Shown: positions 53,706 through 62,889, counted from the first letter of the stretch. The stretch is 64,000 bases of DNA from JBAYDV01 sp041672845 (GCA_041672845.1 JBAYYV010000004.1:161934-225933); one strand, 5' to 3'. Program-made: numbers and translations. The notes: a model not told the origin generated them from the sequence alone.

Positions 53706-54890
53706 ATGGGACTAAGAAAACAAGTAGATAAAATCAAACCCAACTTCGAAAAAGGTGGAAAATTGTCATTTCTACATTCAGTGTTTGACGGATTTGAAGC
53801 ATTCTTATTCGTACCAAATACTACTACGAAGAAAGGGACACATGTTAAGGACTGTGTAGATTTAAAAAGAATAATGATAACAGTAGTCGTAGCACTACTT
53901 CCTGCTTTTCTATTCGGTATTTATAATATTGGATATCAGCATAATTTAGCCTTCGGCATAAATATGGGATTTTGGCAAATAGTATGGTATGGTTTTATAC
54001 GCATTTTACCATTATTATTAGTTTCATATATCGTAGGTCTAGGAATAGAATTCATTTCGGCACAAATAAAAGGACATGAAATAAATGAAGGTTTCTTAGT
54101 AACTGGATTTCTCATTCCATTAATCATGCCTATAGATGTGCCTCTCTGGATGTTAGCTCTTTCTACTGCCTTCGCAGTAATAATAGGTAAAGAAGTTTTC
54201 GGTGGAACAGGAATGAATATATGGAACCCTGCATTATTAGCTAGAGCTTTTATATTTTTCTCATATCCTAGTCATATGACTGGTGATACTGTTTGGATTA
54301 AAAACTTGTCTAATGGAGTAGATGCTGTTAATGGACAATCTGTAGTCGATGCCTTTTCAGGTGCTACACCTTTAGCACAAGCTGCTGCAGAAGGACATCA
54401 CATTAGTGCTTCCTTCATGGATATGTTTAATGGTCTTATACCTGGTTCTATAGGAGAAACGTCAGTAATAGCTATACTTATCGGTGCTGTTATCCTAATA
54501 GCCACTGGAGTAGCTAGTTGGAAAATTATGTTATCATCTGTGGCTGGTGGTTTATTCATAGGTCTCTTAGGAAATCTATTCTGCCCAGATGGAACTATGG
54601 CAGCTTCTATACCTGCTTACTATCAATTAGTAATGGGTGGATTTGCCTTCGGGACAGTATTTATGGCTACCGATCCAGTATCTTCTTGTCAAACAGAATC
54701 TGGCAAATGGGTTTTTGGATTTCTAGTAGGATCTGTAGCTGTCATAATTAGATTGTTTAATCCTGGTTATCCAGAAGGCATGATGCTTTCTATTTTATTA
54801 GCTAATACTTTTGCTTCACTAATAGATTATATCGTAGTACATAATAATATTAATAGGAGAATGAACAGAGCTAAAGTTAAAACCGCATAA
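53706..54890 (+). CDS. nqrB: Na+-translocating NADH:quinone reductase subunit B
   Basis: Integral membrane subunit of 394 residues with about ten hydrophobic segments, carrying riboflavin and a covalently bound FMN. The FMN-attachment threonine is in the SGAT motif of DAFSGATPLAQ. N-terminal LRKQVDKIKPNFEKGG and GGTGMNIWNPALLARAF are family hallmarks. Related to RnfD, but the long N-terminal extension fits NqrB. Confidence 0.96.
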   Translation: MGLRKQVDKIKPNFEKGGKLSFLHSVFDGFEAFLFVPNTTTKKGTHVKDCVDLKRIMITVVVALLPAFLFGIYNIGYQHNLAFGINMGFWQIVWYGFIRILPLLLVSYIVGLGIEFISAQIKGHEINEGFLVTGFLIPLIMPIDVPLWMLALSTAFAVIIGKEVFGGTGMNIWNPALLARAFIFFSYPSHMTGDTVWIKNLSNGVDAVNGQSVVDAFSGATPLAQAAAEGHHISASFMDMFNGLIPGSIGETSVIAILIGAVILIATGVASWKIMLSSVAGGLFIGLLGNLFCPDGTMAASIPAYYQLVMGGFAFGTVFMATDPVSSCQTESGKWVFGFLVGSVAVIIRLFNPGYPEGMMLSILLANTFASLIDYIVVHNNINRRMNRAKVKTA

Positions 54891-54892
54891 TC

Positions 54893-55702
54893 ATGAAGAC
54901 AAACAGTAATACATATACTATAATCTATGCGACAGTTTTAGTAATAATAGTAGCTACTATACTTACTTTAGTTTCTACTTCTCTAAAACCTAAACAGCAG
55001 AAAAATATAGAAATAAATAAAAAACAAGCTATACTAAATTGTATAGGGTTAGGTGAAAAAACTGATCAGATAAAAGATGTAAATCTTTTCATCGAAAAAG
55101 AATTCAAAAATCACCTAGTAGAAATGTTTCTTGTAAACAATAAAGGAGAAAGAATTAAAGGAAATGCTTTTAAAATGCCACTTAAAGAACAATACGATAT
55201 TATGCGACTAAAGGAATCTCATCCTGAAGAATTAGCATTGCCAGTATATATCTTTAAATTATTAAATGGTAAAAAAATAACTGTATTTTCTACATATGGA
55301 GCCGGTTTATGGGGCCCTATTTGGGGTTACATTTCTCTTAATGAAGATTTAAACACTTTTTATGGTTCAAATTTCGATCATAAAAGTGAAACTCCTGGTC
55401 TCGGTGCTAGAATTGCAGAAAAAGACTTTCAAAATCAGTTTATAGGGAAAAAGATATTCGACAATAATTCTTTTTGTTCTATAGATATTGTAAAAGGTGG
55501 CGCTGATAAATCTAACGAACATGAAATAGATGCCATTTCAGGTGCTACTATTACTAGTACAGCTTTAAAGAATTGTTTAGGTCAATGGTTAAGATACTAT
55601 TTACCTTACATACAAAAAACTCAAGCATCTCAAAAAGTGTTAGAAGAAACTCAATCTTTAGAAATAAATAATAATAATAATAAAGAGGAAAACAATGAAT
55701 AA
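54893..55702 (+). CDS. nqrC: Na+-translocating NADH:quinone reductase subunit C
   Basis: One N-terminal membrane anchor (about 9-31), then a periplasmic FMN-binding domain. The covalent FMN site is in SGATITST at 216-223. ETPGLGARI is also conserved. Length of 269 residues is normal; the Asn/Glu-rich tail (about 247-269) is low complexity. It overlaps nqrD by 8 bp. Confidence 0.95.
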   Translation: MKTNSNTYTIIYATVLVIIVATILTLVSTSLKPKQQKNIEINKKQAILNCIGLGEKTDQIKDVNLFIEKEFKNHLVEMFLVNNKGERIKGNAFKMPLKEQYDIMRLKESHPEELALPVYIFKLLNGKKITVFSTYGAGLWGPIWGYISLNEDLNTFYGSNFDHKSETPGLGARIAEKDFQNQFIGKKIFDNNSFCSIDIVKGGADKSNEHEIDAISGATITSTALKNCLGQWLRYYLPYIQKTQASQKVLEETQSLEINNNNNKEENNE

Positions 55703-56318
55703 AGAAATATATAAAAATCCTCTATTTAAATCGAATCCGGTTACAGTCCTAGTATTAGGTATTTGTTCAGCATTAGCTGTAACAGTTCAGTTAAAAGGAG
55801 CTATAATCATGGCATTATCAGTAATGCTGGTTACTGGATTCTCTAGTATGATAGTATCATCTCTTAGAAATACTATCCCTACACGAATAAGAATTATTGT
55901 ACAATTAGTTATAGTAGCCTTATTTGTAATTTTAATAGACCAATTCTTAAAAGCATACCTTTACGATACAAGTAAACAATTATCTGTATTTGTAGGTTTA
56001 ATTATCACTAACTGTATTATCATGGGACGTATTGAAGCTTTTGCTTTATCTAATAAACCATGGCCTTCTTTCGTAGATGGTATATCCAATGGATTTGGTT
56101 ATGGCATGGTATTAGTCGTAATAGCTTTCTTTAGAGAATTATTAGGGTCAGGTACTCTATTTGGTTTACGCATTATTCCTATGAGTTGGTATATTCAAAA
56201 CGGAGGAGTATATGAAAATAATGGACTAATGATTTTACCTCCTATGGCTTTAATCTTAGTAGGAATAATAATATGGGTACAACGTAGTATTCAAAAAGAT
56301 TTACAAGAAAATAAATAA
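55695..56318 (+). CDS. nqrD: Na+-translocating NADH:quinone reductase subunit D
   Basis: Six-segment membrane subunit of 207 residues, one of the pair that holds the intramembrane [2Fe-2S] cluster. The cysteine of the inverted-topology motif appears in LGICSALAVTVQ, and another in ITNCIIMGRIEAFAL. Conserved PWPSFVDGISNGFGYGMVL follows. Confidence 0.95.
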   Translation: MNKEIYKNPLFKSNPVTVLVLGICSALAVTVQLKGAIIMALSVMLVTGFSSMIVSSLRNTIPTRIRIIVQLVIVALFVILIDQFLKAYLYDTSKQLSVFVGLIITNCIIMGRIEAFALSNKPWPSFVDGISNGFGYGMVLVVIAFFRELLGSGTLFGLRIIPMSWYIQNGGVYENNGLMILPPMALILVGIIIWVQRSIQKDLQENK

Positions 56319-56330
56319 ACACATTACGAC

Positions 56331-56948
56331 ATGCAAGATTATATAAGTTTATTCATAAAGTCGATATTTGTCGACAATATGGTATTTGCCTTTTTCCTCG
56401 GAATGTGTTCATTCTTGGCAGTATCAAAAAATGTAAAAACAGCAGCGGGATTAGGTATGGCAGTTATATTTGTCATCCTTATCACACTTCCTGTTAACTA
56501 TTTATTAAATAAATATTTCTTAACTCCTGGAGCATTAGCTTGGTTAGGACCAGAATATGCTACTATCGACTTAAGTTATTTAAGTTTCATCATCTTTATA
56601 GCCGTCATAGCTTCTATAGTACAAATAGTAGAAATGATAGTAGAAAAATTTGCCCCTGCTCTTTACTCTTCATTAGGAATTTTTCTTCCTTTAATAGCTG
56701 TAAACTGTGCTGTATTAGGAGCTTCTCTTTTCATGCAAGAAAAGGCGTTCGCTAATTTAGGAGAAGCTAGTGTTTACGCTTTAGGATCAGGTATTGGTTG
56801 GGCATTAGCTATCATAGGGCTAGCAGCTATTCGTGAGAGACTTTCATATTCAGATATTCCCAAACCTCTAAAAGGCTTAGGTATAACATTCATAACCACT
56901 GGACTTATGGGTATAGCCTTTATGAGTTTTATGGGAATTAAATTTTAA
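56331..56948 (+). CDS. nqrE: Na+-translocating NADH:quinone reductase subunit E
   Basis: Second six-segment membrane subunit, 205 residues, inverted partner of NqrD. Motifs: NMVFAFFLGMCSFLAVSKNV with the first cluster cysteine and PLIAVNCAVLGASLFMQ with the second. Ends 8 bp before nqrF. Confidence 0.95.
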   Translation: MQDYISLFIKSIFVDNMVFAFFLGMCSFLAVSKNVKTAAGLGMAVIFVILITLPVNYLLNKYFLTPGALAWLGPEYATIDLSYLSFIIFIAVIASIVQIVEMIVEKFAPALYSSLGIFLPLIAVNCAVLGASLFMQEKAFANLGEASVYALGSGIGWALAIIGLAAIRERLSYSDIPKPLKGLGITFITTGLMGIAFMSFMGIKF

Positions 56949-56956
56949 TTGGAAAC

Positions 56957-58210
56957 ATGCAACTAACAACATTAATAATAGCAATAAGTGTATTTTTAAT
57001 ATTAACATTAATATTAGTAATCCTTTTATTATATATAAAATCTAAAGTAACTCCATCAGGCACAGTAAAAATAGATATTAATAATGGTGAAAAAGAATTA
57101 GAAGTTACACCTGGTAATTCTCTGTTATCTACTTTATCATCAGAAAAAATATTCCTCCCTTCAGCTTGTGGTGGAAAAGGCACATGTGGAATGTGTAAAT
57201 GCCAAGTCATTTCAGGTGGTGGTAGCATATTATCTACTGAAACAGGATTTTTTACTCGAAAACAAAAAAATGACAACTGGAGACTAGGATGTCAAGTTAA
57301 AGTAAAAGAAGATATAGGAATGTTAATACCTCAGTCTATTTTAGGTATAAAGAAAATGGAATGTGAGGTAATATCAAACAGAAATGTCGCTACATTTATA
57401 AAAGAATTCATAGTAAAACTCCCTGAAGGAGAAGATTTAAACTTTAGAGCAGGAGGTTATGTACAAATAGATATCCCTAAATGTGAAATAGACTTCCACG
57501 ATATAACCGTCGATGAAGAATATAAAGCAGACTGGGAAAAATATGGTTTCTTTAACCTTAAGATGATCAATAAAGAACTTACTTTCCGTGCTTATTCTAT
57601 GGCAAACCATCCTGCAGAAGGAAATATAGTTATGCTAAACATTAGAATAGCTACTCCTCCATTTGATAAAGTAAATGGTGGTTTACAGAAAGTAAATCCT
57701 GGTATCTCATCATCTTATATTTATTCTCGTAAACCTGGCGATAAAGTAACTCTATCTGGCCCTTACGGTGAATTCTTCATGAAAGACACAGATAATGAAA
57801 TCATATTCGTAGGCGGTGGTGCTGGTATGGCTCCTATGAGATCTCATATTTTCGATTTATTTAAGACTAAAAAAACTACTAGAAAAGTAACATTTTTCTA
57901 TGGTTCTCGTTCATTAAAAGAAGCTTTCTATTTAGAGGATTTTCATGAAATAGAAAAAGAATTCCCTAATTTCAAATTTGTATTAGCTCTTGACCGTAAA
58001 GACCCTGAAGCTGATAAAGCTGGGGTAGAATATCAAGTAGGGTTCGTACATCAAGTAGCTTACAATACTTATCTTAAAAATCATGAAACTCCTGAGGATA
58101 TTGAATATTACTTATGTGGACCTCCTATGATGACAGAATCTGTACAAAAGATGTGTGACGATTTAGGTGTACCAGAAGAAAATGTAATGTTTGATAATTT
58201 CGGTGCTTAA
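56957..58210 (+). CDS. nqrF: Na+-translocating NADH:quinone reductase subunit F
   Basis: NADH-oxidising subunit that feeds electrons into the complex. A single N-terminal membrane helix (about 5-27) is followed by a ferredoxin-type [2Fe-2S] domain (Cys71, 77, 80, 112). An FAD domain has RAYSMANHPAEGN, and the NADH domain has IIFVGGGAGMAPMRSHIF and YLCGPPMMTESV. The 417-residue length is normal. Last gene of the operon; a terminator follows 50 bases later. Confidence 0.96.
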   Translation: MQLTTLIIAISVFLILTLILVILLLYIKSKVTPSGTVKIDINNGEKELEVTPGNSLLSTLSSEKIFLPSACGGKGTCGMCKCQVISGGGSILSTETGFFTRKQKNDNWRLGCQVKVKEDIGMLIPQSILGIKKMECEVISNRNVATFIKEFIVKLPEGEDLNFRAGGYVQIDIPKCEIDFHDITVDEEYKADWEKYGFFNLKMINKELTFRAYSMANHPAEGNIVMLNIRIATPPFDKVNGGLQKVNPGISSSYIYSRKPGDKVTLSGPYGEFFMKDTDNEIIFVGGGAGMAPMRSHIFDLFKTKKTTRKVTFFYGSRSLKEAFYLEDFHEIEKEFPNFKFVLALDRKDPEADKAGVEYQVGFVHQVAYNTYLKNHETPEDIEYYLCGPPMMTESVQKMCDDLGVPEENVMFDNFGA

Positions 58211-58258
58211 AAAAAGACTGGCGTCAATACTATAAAAGATTGACATCCATAATATTTT

Positions 58259-58293
58259 AAAAGCTCAAGCTATTAAACCTTGGGCTTTTCTTT
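58259..58293 (+). terminator. Terminator of the nqr operon
   Basis: Stem AAAAGCTCAAG / CTTGGGCTTTT (one T-G wobble) with a nine-base loop and a T-rich tail. A smaller GTCAAT/ATTGAC hairpin sits at about 58223-58244. Confidence 0.82.
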
Positions 58294-58326
58294 TGTTTGT
58301 ATTAATTTTACCAAAAATATAATAAA

Positions 58327-59205
58327 ATGAATAAACTATTTGAAGATACTGAAATAAATGAAGTAAAAATAGGTGACACTATTGAATTTCTAAATGATAA
58401 AGGAGGTGGTACTGTAGTAGGGTTTAAAAACAAATACGTAGCTATAATCCGTGATGAAGATGACTTTGACTTTCCTACTCCTACGAAAGAATGTGTAGTG
58501 ATTAAATCTAACAATACATATAATAACGGGGCCAATAGTGTTAGTAAGTCTAATAGTAATATTAATAATAGTCCTGTTATTAATACTAGTACAAACAATA
58601 TTACTAGTACTGATAATAATAGTACTTATAATAGTGAAAATAATAATTCTAAAACTAATCGTAAAATTAATCTCGAAGAATTAAAGAAAGAATTAAAGAA
58701 AGAGTTAAAAAAAGAATTTAAAAAGGAGTTTGAGAATGAAATAAGAGAAGAAATTAAGAATGAGATGAAGATTAATAAAAAACATAAATGTAATGAAGAT
58801 GACTATAATCTTGGAAAGGAAAATATCTTACAAGAAAAATTAGTACAAATAGATACTGCTAATACGACTAAAAAAAATCAATCTCAAAACCAAAGAAATA
58901 ATCAGTCTAACACTACTAAAACTCATACTATACTAAGAGATTTACATTGTGATAGTAGACTAAGAAAAGAATCTGAAAGAAAAGGACTTACTATTTTAGA
59001 ATATCAAATGTTTCTTTTCCGCCAAATAATGAGTCAATATTCTAGAAATAAAGGATATAAGATAATAGTAGTTCATGGAAAAGGAGAAGGCATATTACGC
59101 CAAAACATTATCAAAGAATTAGATCAAGTTTATCCAAACGTCACTCACCAAGATGCCCCCTATAACATGTTTGGCGTAAATGGTGCTACTCAAATTAATA
59201 TCTAA
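58327..59205 (+). CDS. DUF2027 protein with C-terminal Smr domain
   Basis: A 292-residue protein common in Bacteroidetes. The N-terminal DUF2027/Tudor-like strand set is KIGDTIEFLNDKGGGTVVGF (about 15-60). The middle is low complexity: Asn/Ser/Thr-rich (about 65-105), then a Lys/Glu coil made of repeated LKKELKKE (about 110-150). The C-terminal Smr nuclease-like domain has DLHCDSR and VVHGKGEGILRQNI and ends NGATQINI. Smr domains act on branched DNA or on mRNA in ribosome quality control; the role here is not known. It is the last gene of host-like character before the cassette region. Confidence 0.85.
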   Translation: MNKLFEDTEINEVKIGDTIEFLNDKGGGTVVGFKNKYVAIIRDEDDFDFPTPTKECVVIKSNNTYNNGANSVSKSNSNINNSPVINTSTNNITSTDNNSTYNSENNNSKTNRKINLEELKKELKKELKKEFKKEFENEIREEIKNEMKINKKHKCNEDDYNLGKENILQEKLVQIDTANTTKKNQSQNQRNNQSNTTKTHTILRDLHCDSRLRKESERKGLTILEYQMFLFRQIMSQYSRNKGYKIIVVHGKGEGILRQNIIKELDQVYPNVTHQDAPYNMFGVNGATQINI

Positions 59206-59275
59206 TATAGATAAACTAAAAATATTAACAAAAGAAGAATTCTATCAATTTAGCACTACAATTAATTCCAGCCTT

Positions 59276-59408
59276 GCACATAACGAATTAGTATATGCAA
59301 AGTAGGCAATTGCGGGCTTTAAACTTATCAAACCTTTACAAATTTGAGGCGGGCTACAACCGCTGAATTTACTACTGTCTCGGCTATTATTTTTATACAT
59401 TGTTGTGC
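59276..59408 (-). repeat. attC-like element A (left end of the cassette array)
   Basis: A 133-bp element bounded on the plus strand by GCACATAAC (59276) and GTTGTGC (59402). Its right half (59346-59404) matches element D1 at 63088-63146 at about 52 of 59 positions by eye, including GCGGGCTACAACC and GGCTATTATTTTTATACATTGTT. It directly follows the stop codon of the minus-strand gene at 59409. To its left, 59206-59275 contains no start codon-bearing gene. Confidence 0.75.
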
Positions 59409-59781
59409 TTAATATTTTATCTCCAAGTCAAGTTGTCTTCCTGATTCAAAGGCTTTTTTGTCCATACTAGAGCCTACCACCATACCAATAGCCATTCCGA
59501 TAAGTAATCCTATTCCAAGTAATCCCATATTCCCAATACTTGTTCCAAAAGCAACTCCAAAAGGAATCCCAAATACGGCCATCCCAACTGCCAACCAAGT
59601 ATTTAGATAGTGATTTTTCGTCACAAGTTTAAGCTCCTTCTCAATCAATTTAAGAATACTTGATTGAGTCTTTCTTATTTGTTTTCTCAATTCTTTTTCT
59701 GATTCCGAAACTGAATTTATTTGGTCAATTCCATTATTAATAGACTTTACAATTTCTTCTGTAAGTTCCTTTTTTTTTCAT
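59409..59781 (-). pseudogene. Glycine-zipper membrane protein, frameshifted at a poly-A run
   Basis: A cassette gene whose ATG at 59781 is followed by nine A. In that frame it stops after 14 codons. Dropping one A opens a continuous frame of about 123 residues: an N-terminal charged amphipathic region (ELTEEIVKSINNGIDQINS), two hydrophobic segments (NTWLAVGMAVFGIPFGVAFG and GLLGIGLLIGMAIGMVVG) rich in glycine, and a short tail. Without the shift only a TTG at 59690 could start it, giving 93 residues. It may be a true frameshift, a sequencing indel or slippage on the A-run. Function unknown. Confidence 0.65.
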
Positions 59782-59799
59782 CTGACTATTTTATATTAA

Positions 59800-59866
59800 G
59801 CACAACCGGAATTCGCCGCTATCATACCACTGAACCCACCGTTACATTTATAAAATGTTAGCAAGC
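59800..59866 (-). repeat. attC-like element B
   Basis: A 67-bp element between the membrane-protein cassette and the DnaQ-BRCT cassette, bounded by GCACAAC (59800) and GTTAGCAAGC (59857) on the plus strand. It overlaps the last codons of the DnaQ-BRCT gene. Shorter than the other elements. Confidence 0.6.
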
Positions 59867-61281
59867 GTTTTTATTTCTTCCTTTATTAAATTTAGTTCTT
59901 TTAAAAGCATTGTCGAATATTCTTTTACAATACCAGATATATCAGGCTCGTCAATATCTGATTCAATAAAATCAATGGAATCATCTAATGACTCAAAAAA
60001 TTCTCCTAGAGTTATTTTGTTTTTCATCAAATCAAAAACTGCTTCTCTTAGTTCATCCAGTTCTGATTCAATTGTGATAAGAACATCAAAATCTTCTTCA
60101 TATGAATCTAAATCATTTTCATTGTAAAATTTCTCAATGTTATCAATTTTTGATTTAAAATCATTCGCTAGTTTTCTTTTCTTATCATGATTACAATCTG
60201 AAATATGACCAATAAACTCTTTATATTCTTTTGCCGATTTTTCAAGCAAATCTTTCTGATCTTGTGGTAAACTTTTAAATATATCGTTTGCTTTATTAAT
60301 TAAATCATGTGAAATTTCGATTTCGATTGATGTCTTTTTTTCAGATGTTTTATTAATCTCACTTGGTTTTAGTGAAGGAGATGAAGAAGCTTGTTTGATG
60401 AGTATTTCTCCTTCTTCATTGCACATATTGACAAAGTCATTCTCTGTTATGATTTTGATTTGTTTGCCTTTATCGATTAACCCTTCCGTTTTTCTATGTT
60501 TTAAACTTTTATCATAACCTGCCAGTTTGGTTGAATCCTGTGTGCCAACAACTAAAATTGTAGTTTTTTGTGTCACATTATCTAGAACGTTACAGCCAAT
60601 TTTTGCAGCTATTCCAGCAGCTTCTTTTCTTGGAATTGATAATGCTCCTGTAAAAACGATGTTTTCGCCATATAAAGCTCCCTCAGGGTTACCTTCTTGT
60701 TTAATTGTTGAAGAATTAGAAGAACCCGAAATGTCTAATTTTATTGGTTTGCCAACTCTTATTAGCCAATCCTCAATTTGCATTTCAGTGAGTTCACATG
60801 CTTTGTAAACTACGAGACCTGCAGTCATTGCATCTTCCAATGCATCATGATGGTCAAAGCTAATCCCTAAAAAATCTGCAATATTTTTTAATCCGTATCC
60901 TTTGTATGCAAATTGTTCCCAAGTTCGTCTAGTAATTTTTGCAGAATCGAGCCATTGAGCGTTTATGGCTGGTAAGTTATATTCTTGACAAACCCGATTT
61001 AAAGCAGTTCTGTCAAATGGCATATGATGGATTGTTATTTTTCCTTCTAATCTTTTCACCAACTCAGGATATACTTTGTCAAAGGTTGGTGAATTAATTA
61101 CATCGGATTCTTTAATATTATGAATCGATACATTAAATGGGTCAAAGTATGATTCTGGATTTATTAAAGAACTCCATTTGTCTATGATCTTACCATTTTT
61201 AATTTCGGCAATTCCAATCTGGCAAATACTAGAGTAGTCTGCATTTGCTGTTTCTACGTCTATTGCTAAATACTTCATCAT
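59848..61281 (-). CDS. DnaQ-like 3'-5' exonuclease with BRCT domain
   Basis: A 477-residue cassette protein. The N-terminal DEDDh exonuclease has Exo I IDVETANADYSS near 7-18, Exo II HHMPFDRTALNRV near 99-111 and Exo III HHDALEDAMTAGLV near 153-166, with the catalytic histidine in HDALED. A BRCT domain follows (about 203-290; ENIVFTGALSIPRKEAAGIAAKIGC). The C-terminal third is charged and helical (FKSLPQDQKDLLEKSAKEYKE) and matches nothing I recognise. This exonuclease-BRCT pairing resembles the epsilon-like plus ligase-type BRCT proteins found in many bacteria. Two adjacent ATG codons open the gene. Confidence 0.88.
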   Translation of the reverse strand: MMKYLAIDVETANADYSSICQIGIAEIKNGKIIDKWSSLINPESYFDPFNVSIHNIKESDVINSPTFDKVYPELVKRLEGKITIHHMPFDRTALNRVCQEYNLPAINAQWLDSAKITRRTWEQFAYKGYGLKNIADFLGISFDHHDALEDAMTAGLVVYKACELTEMQIEDWLIRVGKPIKLDISGSSNSSTIKQEGNPEGALYGENIVFTGALSIPRKEAAGIAAKIGCNVLDNVTQKTTILVVGTQDSTKLAGYDKSLKHRKTEGLIDKGKQIKIITENDFVNMCNEEGEILIKQASSSPSLKPSEINKTSEKKTSIEIEISHDLINKANDIFKSLPQDQKDLLEKSAKEYKEFIGHISDCNHDKKRKLANDFKSKIDNIEKFYNENDLDSYEEDFDVLITIESELDELREAVFDLMKNKITLGEFFESLDDSIDFIESDIDEPDISGIVKEYSTMLLKELNLIKEEIKTLANIL

Positions 61282-61297
61282 TGGTGGTTTTTTTAAT

Positions 61298-61433
61298 GCT
61301 TGATAACGGATGGCGGTATGAAATCGTTGGGGAATTGCGAGCTACTTCTCTGTCCAGTTACACCAAACTTGATGTGTGGCAGAATGTTTGAATAACTATC
61401 TAACCCCCAATATTTTATACCGCATGTTACCGC
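61298..61433 (-). repeat. attC-like element C
   Basis: A 136-bp element bounded by GCTTGATAAC (61298) and GTTACCGC (61426) on the plus strand. An internal imperfect inverted repeat pairs CGGTATGAAATCGTTGGGG with CCCCAATATTTTATACCG. The sequence AATTGCG-GCTACTTCTCTGTCCAGTTACA resembles the left halves of elements A and D1. Confidence 0.75.
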
Positions 61434-61588
61434 TTGGTGTTCATTCATTTAAGTCAATTTCCCTTTTAAATTGCTACACTTTTTTCTGTCTGCTGTGCGT
61501 TAGGATAGGCAAGCTTTTTGGATGGTTTTGCTTGTGGGTTGGCTTTTTGTATGACCAGCCAATGTGCTTGACTATGAAGCGTTGGCAA
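61434..61588. other. Non-coding 3' part of the RhuM cassette
   Basis: Between the RhuM stop codon and element C lies a G/T-rich stretch with repeated GGCAAGCTTTTTGGATGG and GGGTTGGCTTTTTG motifs and two further GTT sites (GTTAGGA, GTTGGCA). Overlapping open frames on the plus strand here have no family resemblance. It may be a degenerate older element. Confidence 0.45.
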
Positions 61589-62605
61589 TTATTCTTTCTT
61601 TTTGCTTTTTATCTCTTGTTCTATCTTTTTTAATTCTTCCAAATCTTTTTTGTCCGCTTGCAGTGCTTCGTATTCCTTTCTCCTTTTATCAAAATTTGTA
61701 TAAATATCACTTACATGTTTTTTCATTTCGACATTACTTATCGAACCTGTATTTGTTAATATTTTTTTGTCATGAAAATCAAGGATTCTATCAACATTCT
61801 CACACCAAAAATTCATTGTTATATCCATCCGGTTTTTGACTCTCAATTCTGCACTTTCAAGGAAAATAACTACTAATCGGTTTAAGGTGTCAATTTCATC
61901 GTGAGTTAGATAATTTTTAGCAATAAAAATATCTTGTTTTCTTACAATTGAACCTTTCCAAACTGTTAAGTTCATATTTGATTTTTCGGCATTAGCTCGC
62001 GCAACAATTAATTCGGCAGCGGTTTTTTCTGTTACTGCATAAAGAATTTTATTTTGAGTTTCGGCAAAAAACATTTGAGTTGATTTGTCATCTGGTTCAT
62101 AATCACTGCTAAGCGCAAACAAATCTTTTATTTTTTGATAAAAGCGTTTTTCAGATGCACGAATATCTCGTATTTGTTCCAGTAATTCATCGAAATAATC
62201 AGGTCTGCCATCAGGATTTTTTAGACGTTCCTTATCCATTACAAACCCTTTTACCATATATTCCTTCAGGTTTTTATTTGCCCAAACCCTAAATTGGGTA
62301 CCACGTTTACTACGTACACGAAAACCGATTGCTAAAATCATATCGAGAGAGTAAAAAGTAACATTGTACTTTTTGCCATCGTCGGCAGTTGTAAAGTAAT
62401 TCTTTACAACTGAATTGTCTTCTAATTCACCTTCTTCGAGTATGTTAGAAATGTGTTGTCCAATATTTTGCTTTGAGGTGGTAAAAAGTTCTGCAAGCTG
62501 ATTTTGGTTCATCCAAATATTGCCGTCTTTGGCATATAAAGCTACTGACGCTTTTCCATCGGCAGTTTTATAAATGATTATATTTTTCTGGCTATTGTTA
62601 TCCAT
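61589..62605 (-). CDS. RhuM-family protein
   Basis: Virulence-RhuM family protein of 338 residues, found widely on mobile and restriction-linked loci. The N-terminal region is IIIYKTADGKASVALYAKDGNIWMNQNQLAELF, a DNA-binding-like winged segment with SKQNIGQHISNILEEGEL. The middle carries YNVTFYSLDMILAIGFRVRSKRGTQFR, the family core, and the end is a Lys/Glu coiled coil. Biochemical function is not established. Its start is 2 bp after the stop of a 43-residue frame related to methylase C-termini. Confidence 0.88.
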   Translation of the reverse strand: MDNNSQKNIIIYKTADGKASVALYAKDGNIWMNQNQLAELFTTSKQNIGQHISNILEEGELEDNSVVKNYFTTADDGKKYNVTFYSLDMILAIGFRVRSKRGTQFRVWANKNLKEYMVKGFVMDKERLKNPDGRPDYFDELLEQIRDIRASEKRFYQKIKDLFALSSDYEPDDKSTQMFFAETQNKILYAVTEKTAAELIVARANAEKSNMNLTVWKGSIVRKQDIFIAKNYLTHDEIDTLNRLVVIFLESAELRVKNRMDITMNFWCENVDRILDFHDKKILTNTGSISNVEMKKHVSDIYTNFDKRRKEYEALQADKKDLEELKKIEQEIKSKKKE

Positions 62606-62607
62606 AA

Positions 62608-62739
62608 TTACTTTATTGAATTTTTTACAATTGCGATTTCTTCATCAGTTAACCCGTAAAGTTCATAAACCATTTTGTCAATCTCATTGTCGAGCTGTGA
62701 TAAGTGATTATTAATTACAGATTTTTGAAATATACTCAT
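62608..62739 (-). CDS. 43-residue methylase-tail-like peptide
   Basis: A short frame from ATG 62739 to TAA 62608. Its second half, IDKMVYELYGLTDEEIAIV, closely matches the C-terminal tail often seen in Eco57I/type IIG-like restriction-modification enzymes and related DNA methylases. No methylase lies upstream, so it is probably a remnant or a free-standing accessory peptide. It is coupled to the RhuM gene with a 2-bp gap. Confidence 0.6.
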   Translation of the reverse strand: MSIFQKSVINNHLSQLDNEIDKMVYELYGLTDEEIAIVKNSIK

Positions 62740-62889
62740 TAGTCAGGTTTGTTTTTTACCAGCCATAAATTTAATAATTTTTACCGAGCGTTGGAAATAA
62801 ACAGCTCTTTTGCAATTAATGGTTATATATGGGCTTCTCCATTTATTTACAGTATTAAATTGTCTGCAGTTTCTGTCTTTTTACACTGA
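62740..62889. other. Leader of the RhuM cassette
   Basis: 150 bases between the short peptide and the hairpin element. No gene seen; on the minus strand this is the 5' leader of the cassette, beginning GTTACCGCTCAGTG. Confidence 0.4.

Noticed and set aside
52327..58210. Rnf complex
   Set aside because: Rnf and Nqr membrane subunits are related, but the first gene is NqrA-like without the RnfC iron-sulfur motifs, and the last is NqrF with ferredoxin, FAD and NADH domains.
59206..59310. Plus-strand coding remnant after the Smr gene (KILTKEEFYQFST...)
   Set aside because: About 28 codons stay open into element A, but there is no ATG and no family resemblance, so a disrupted host gene cannot be supported.
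61376..61839. Plus-strand frames of 85 and 91 codons
   Set aside because: They overlap element C and the antisense of RhuM, and are hydrophobic by chance from T-rich DNA.
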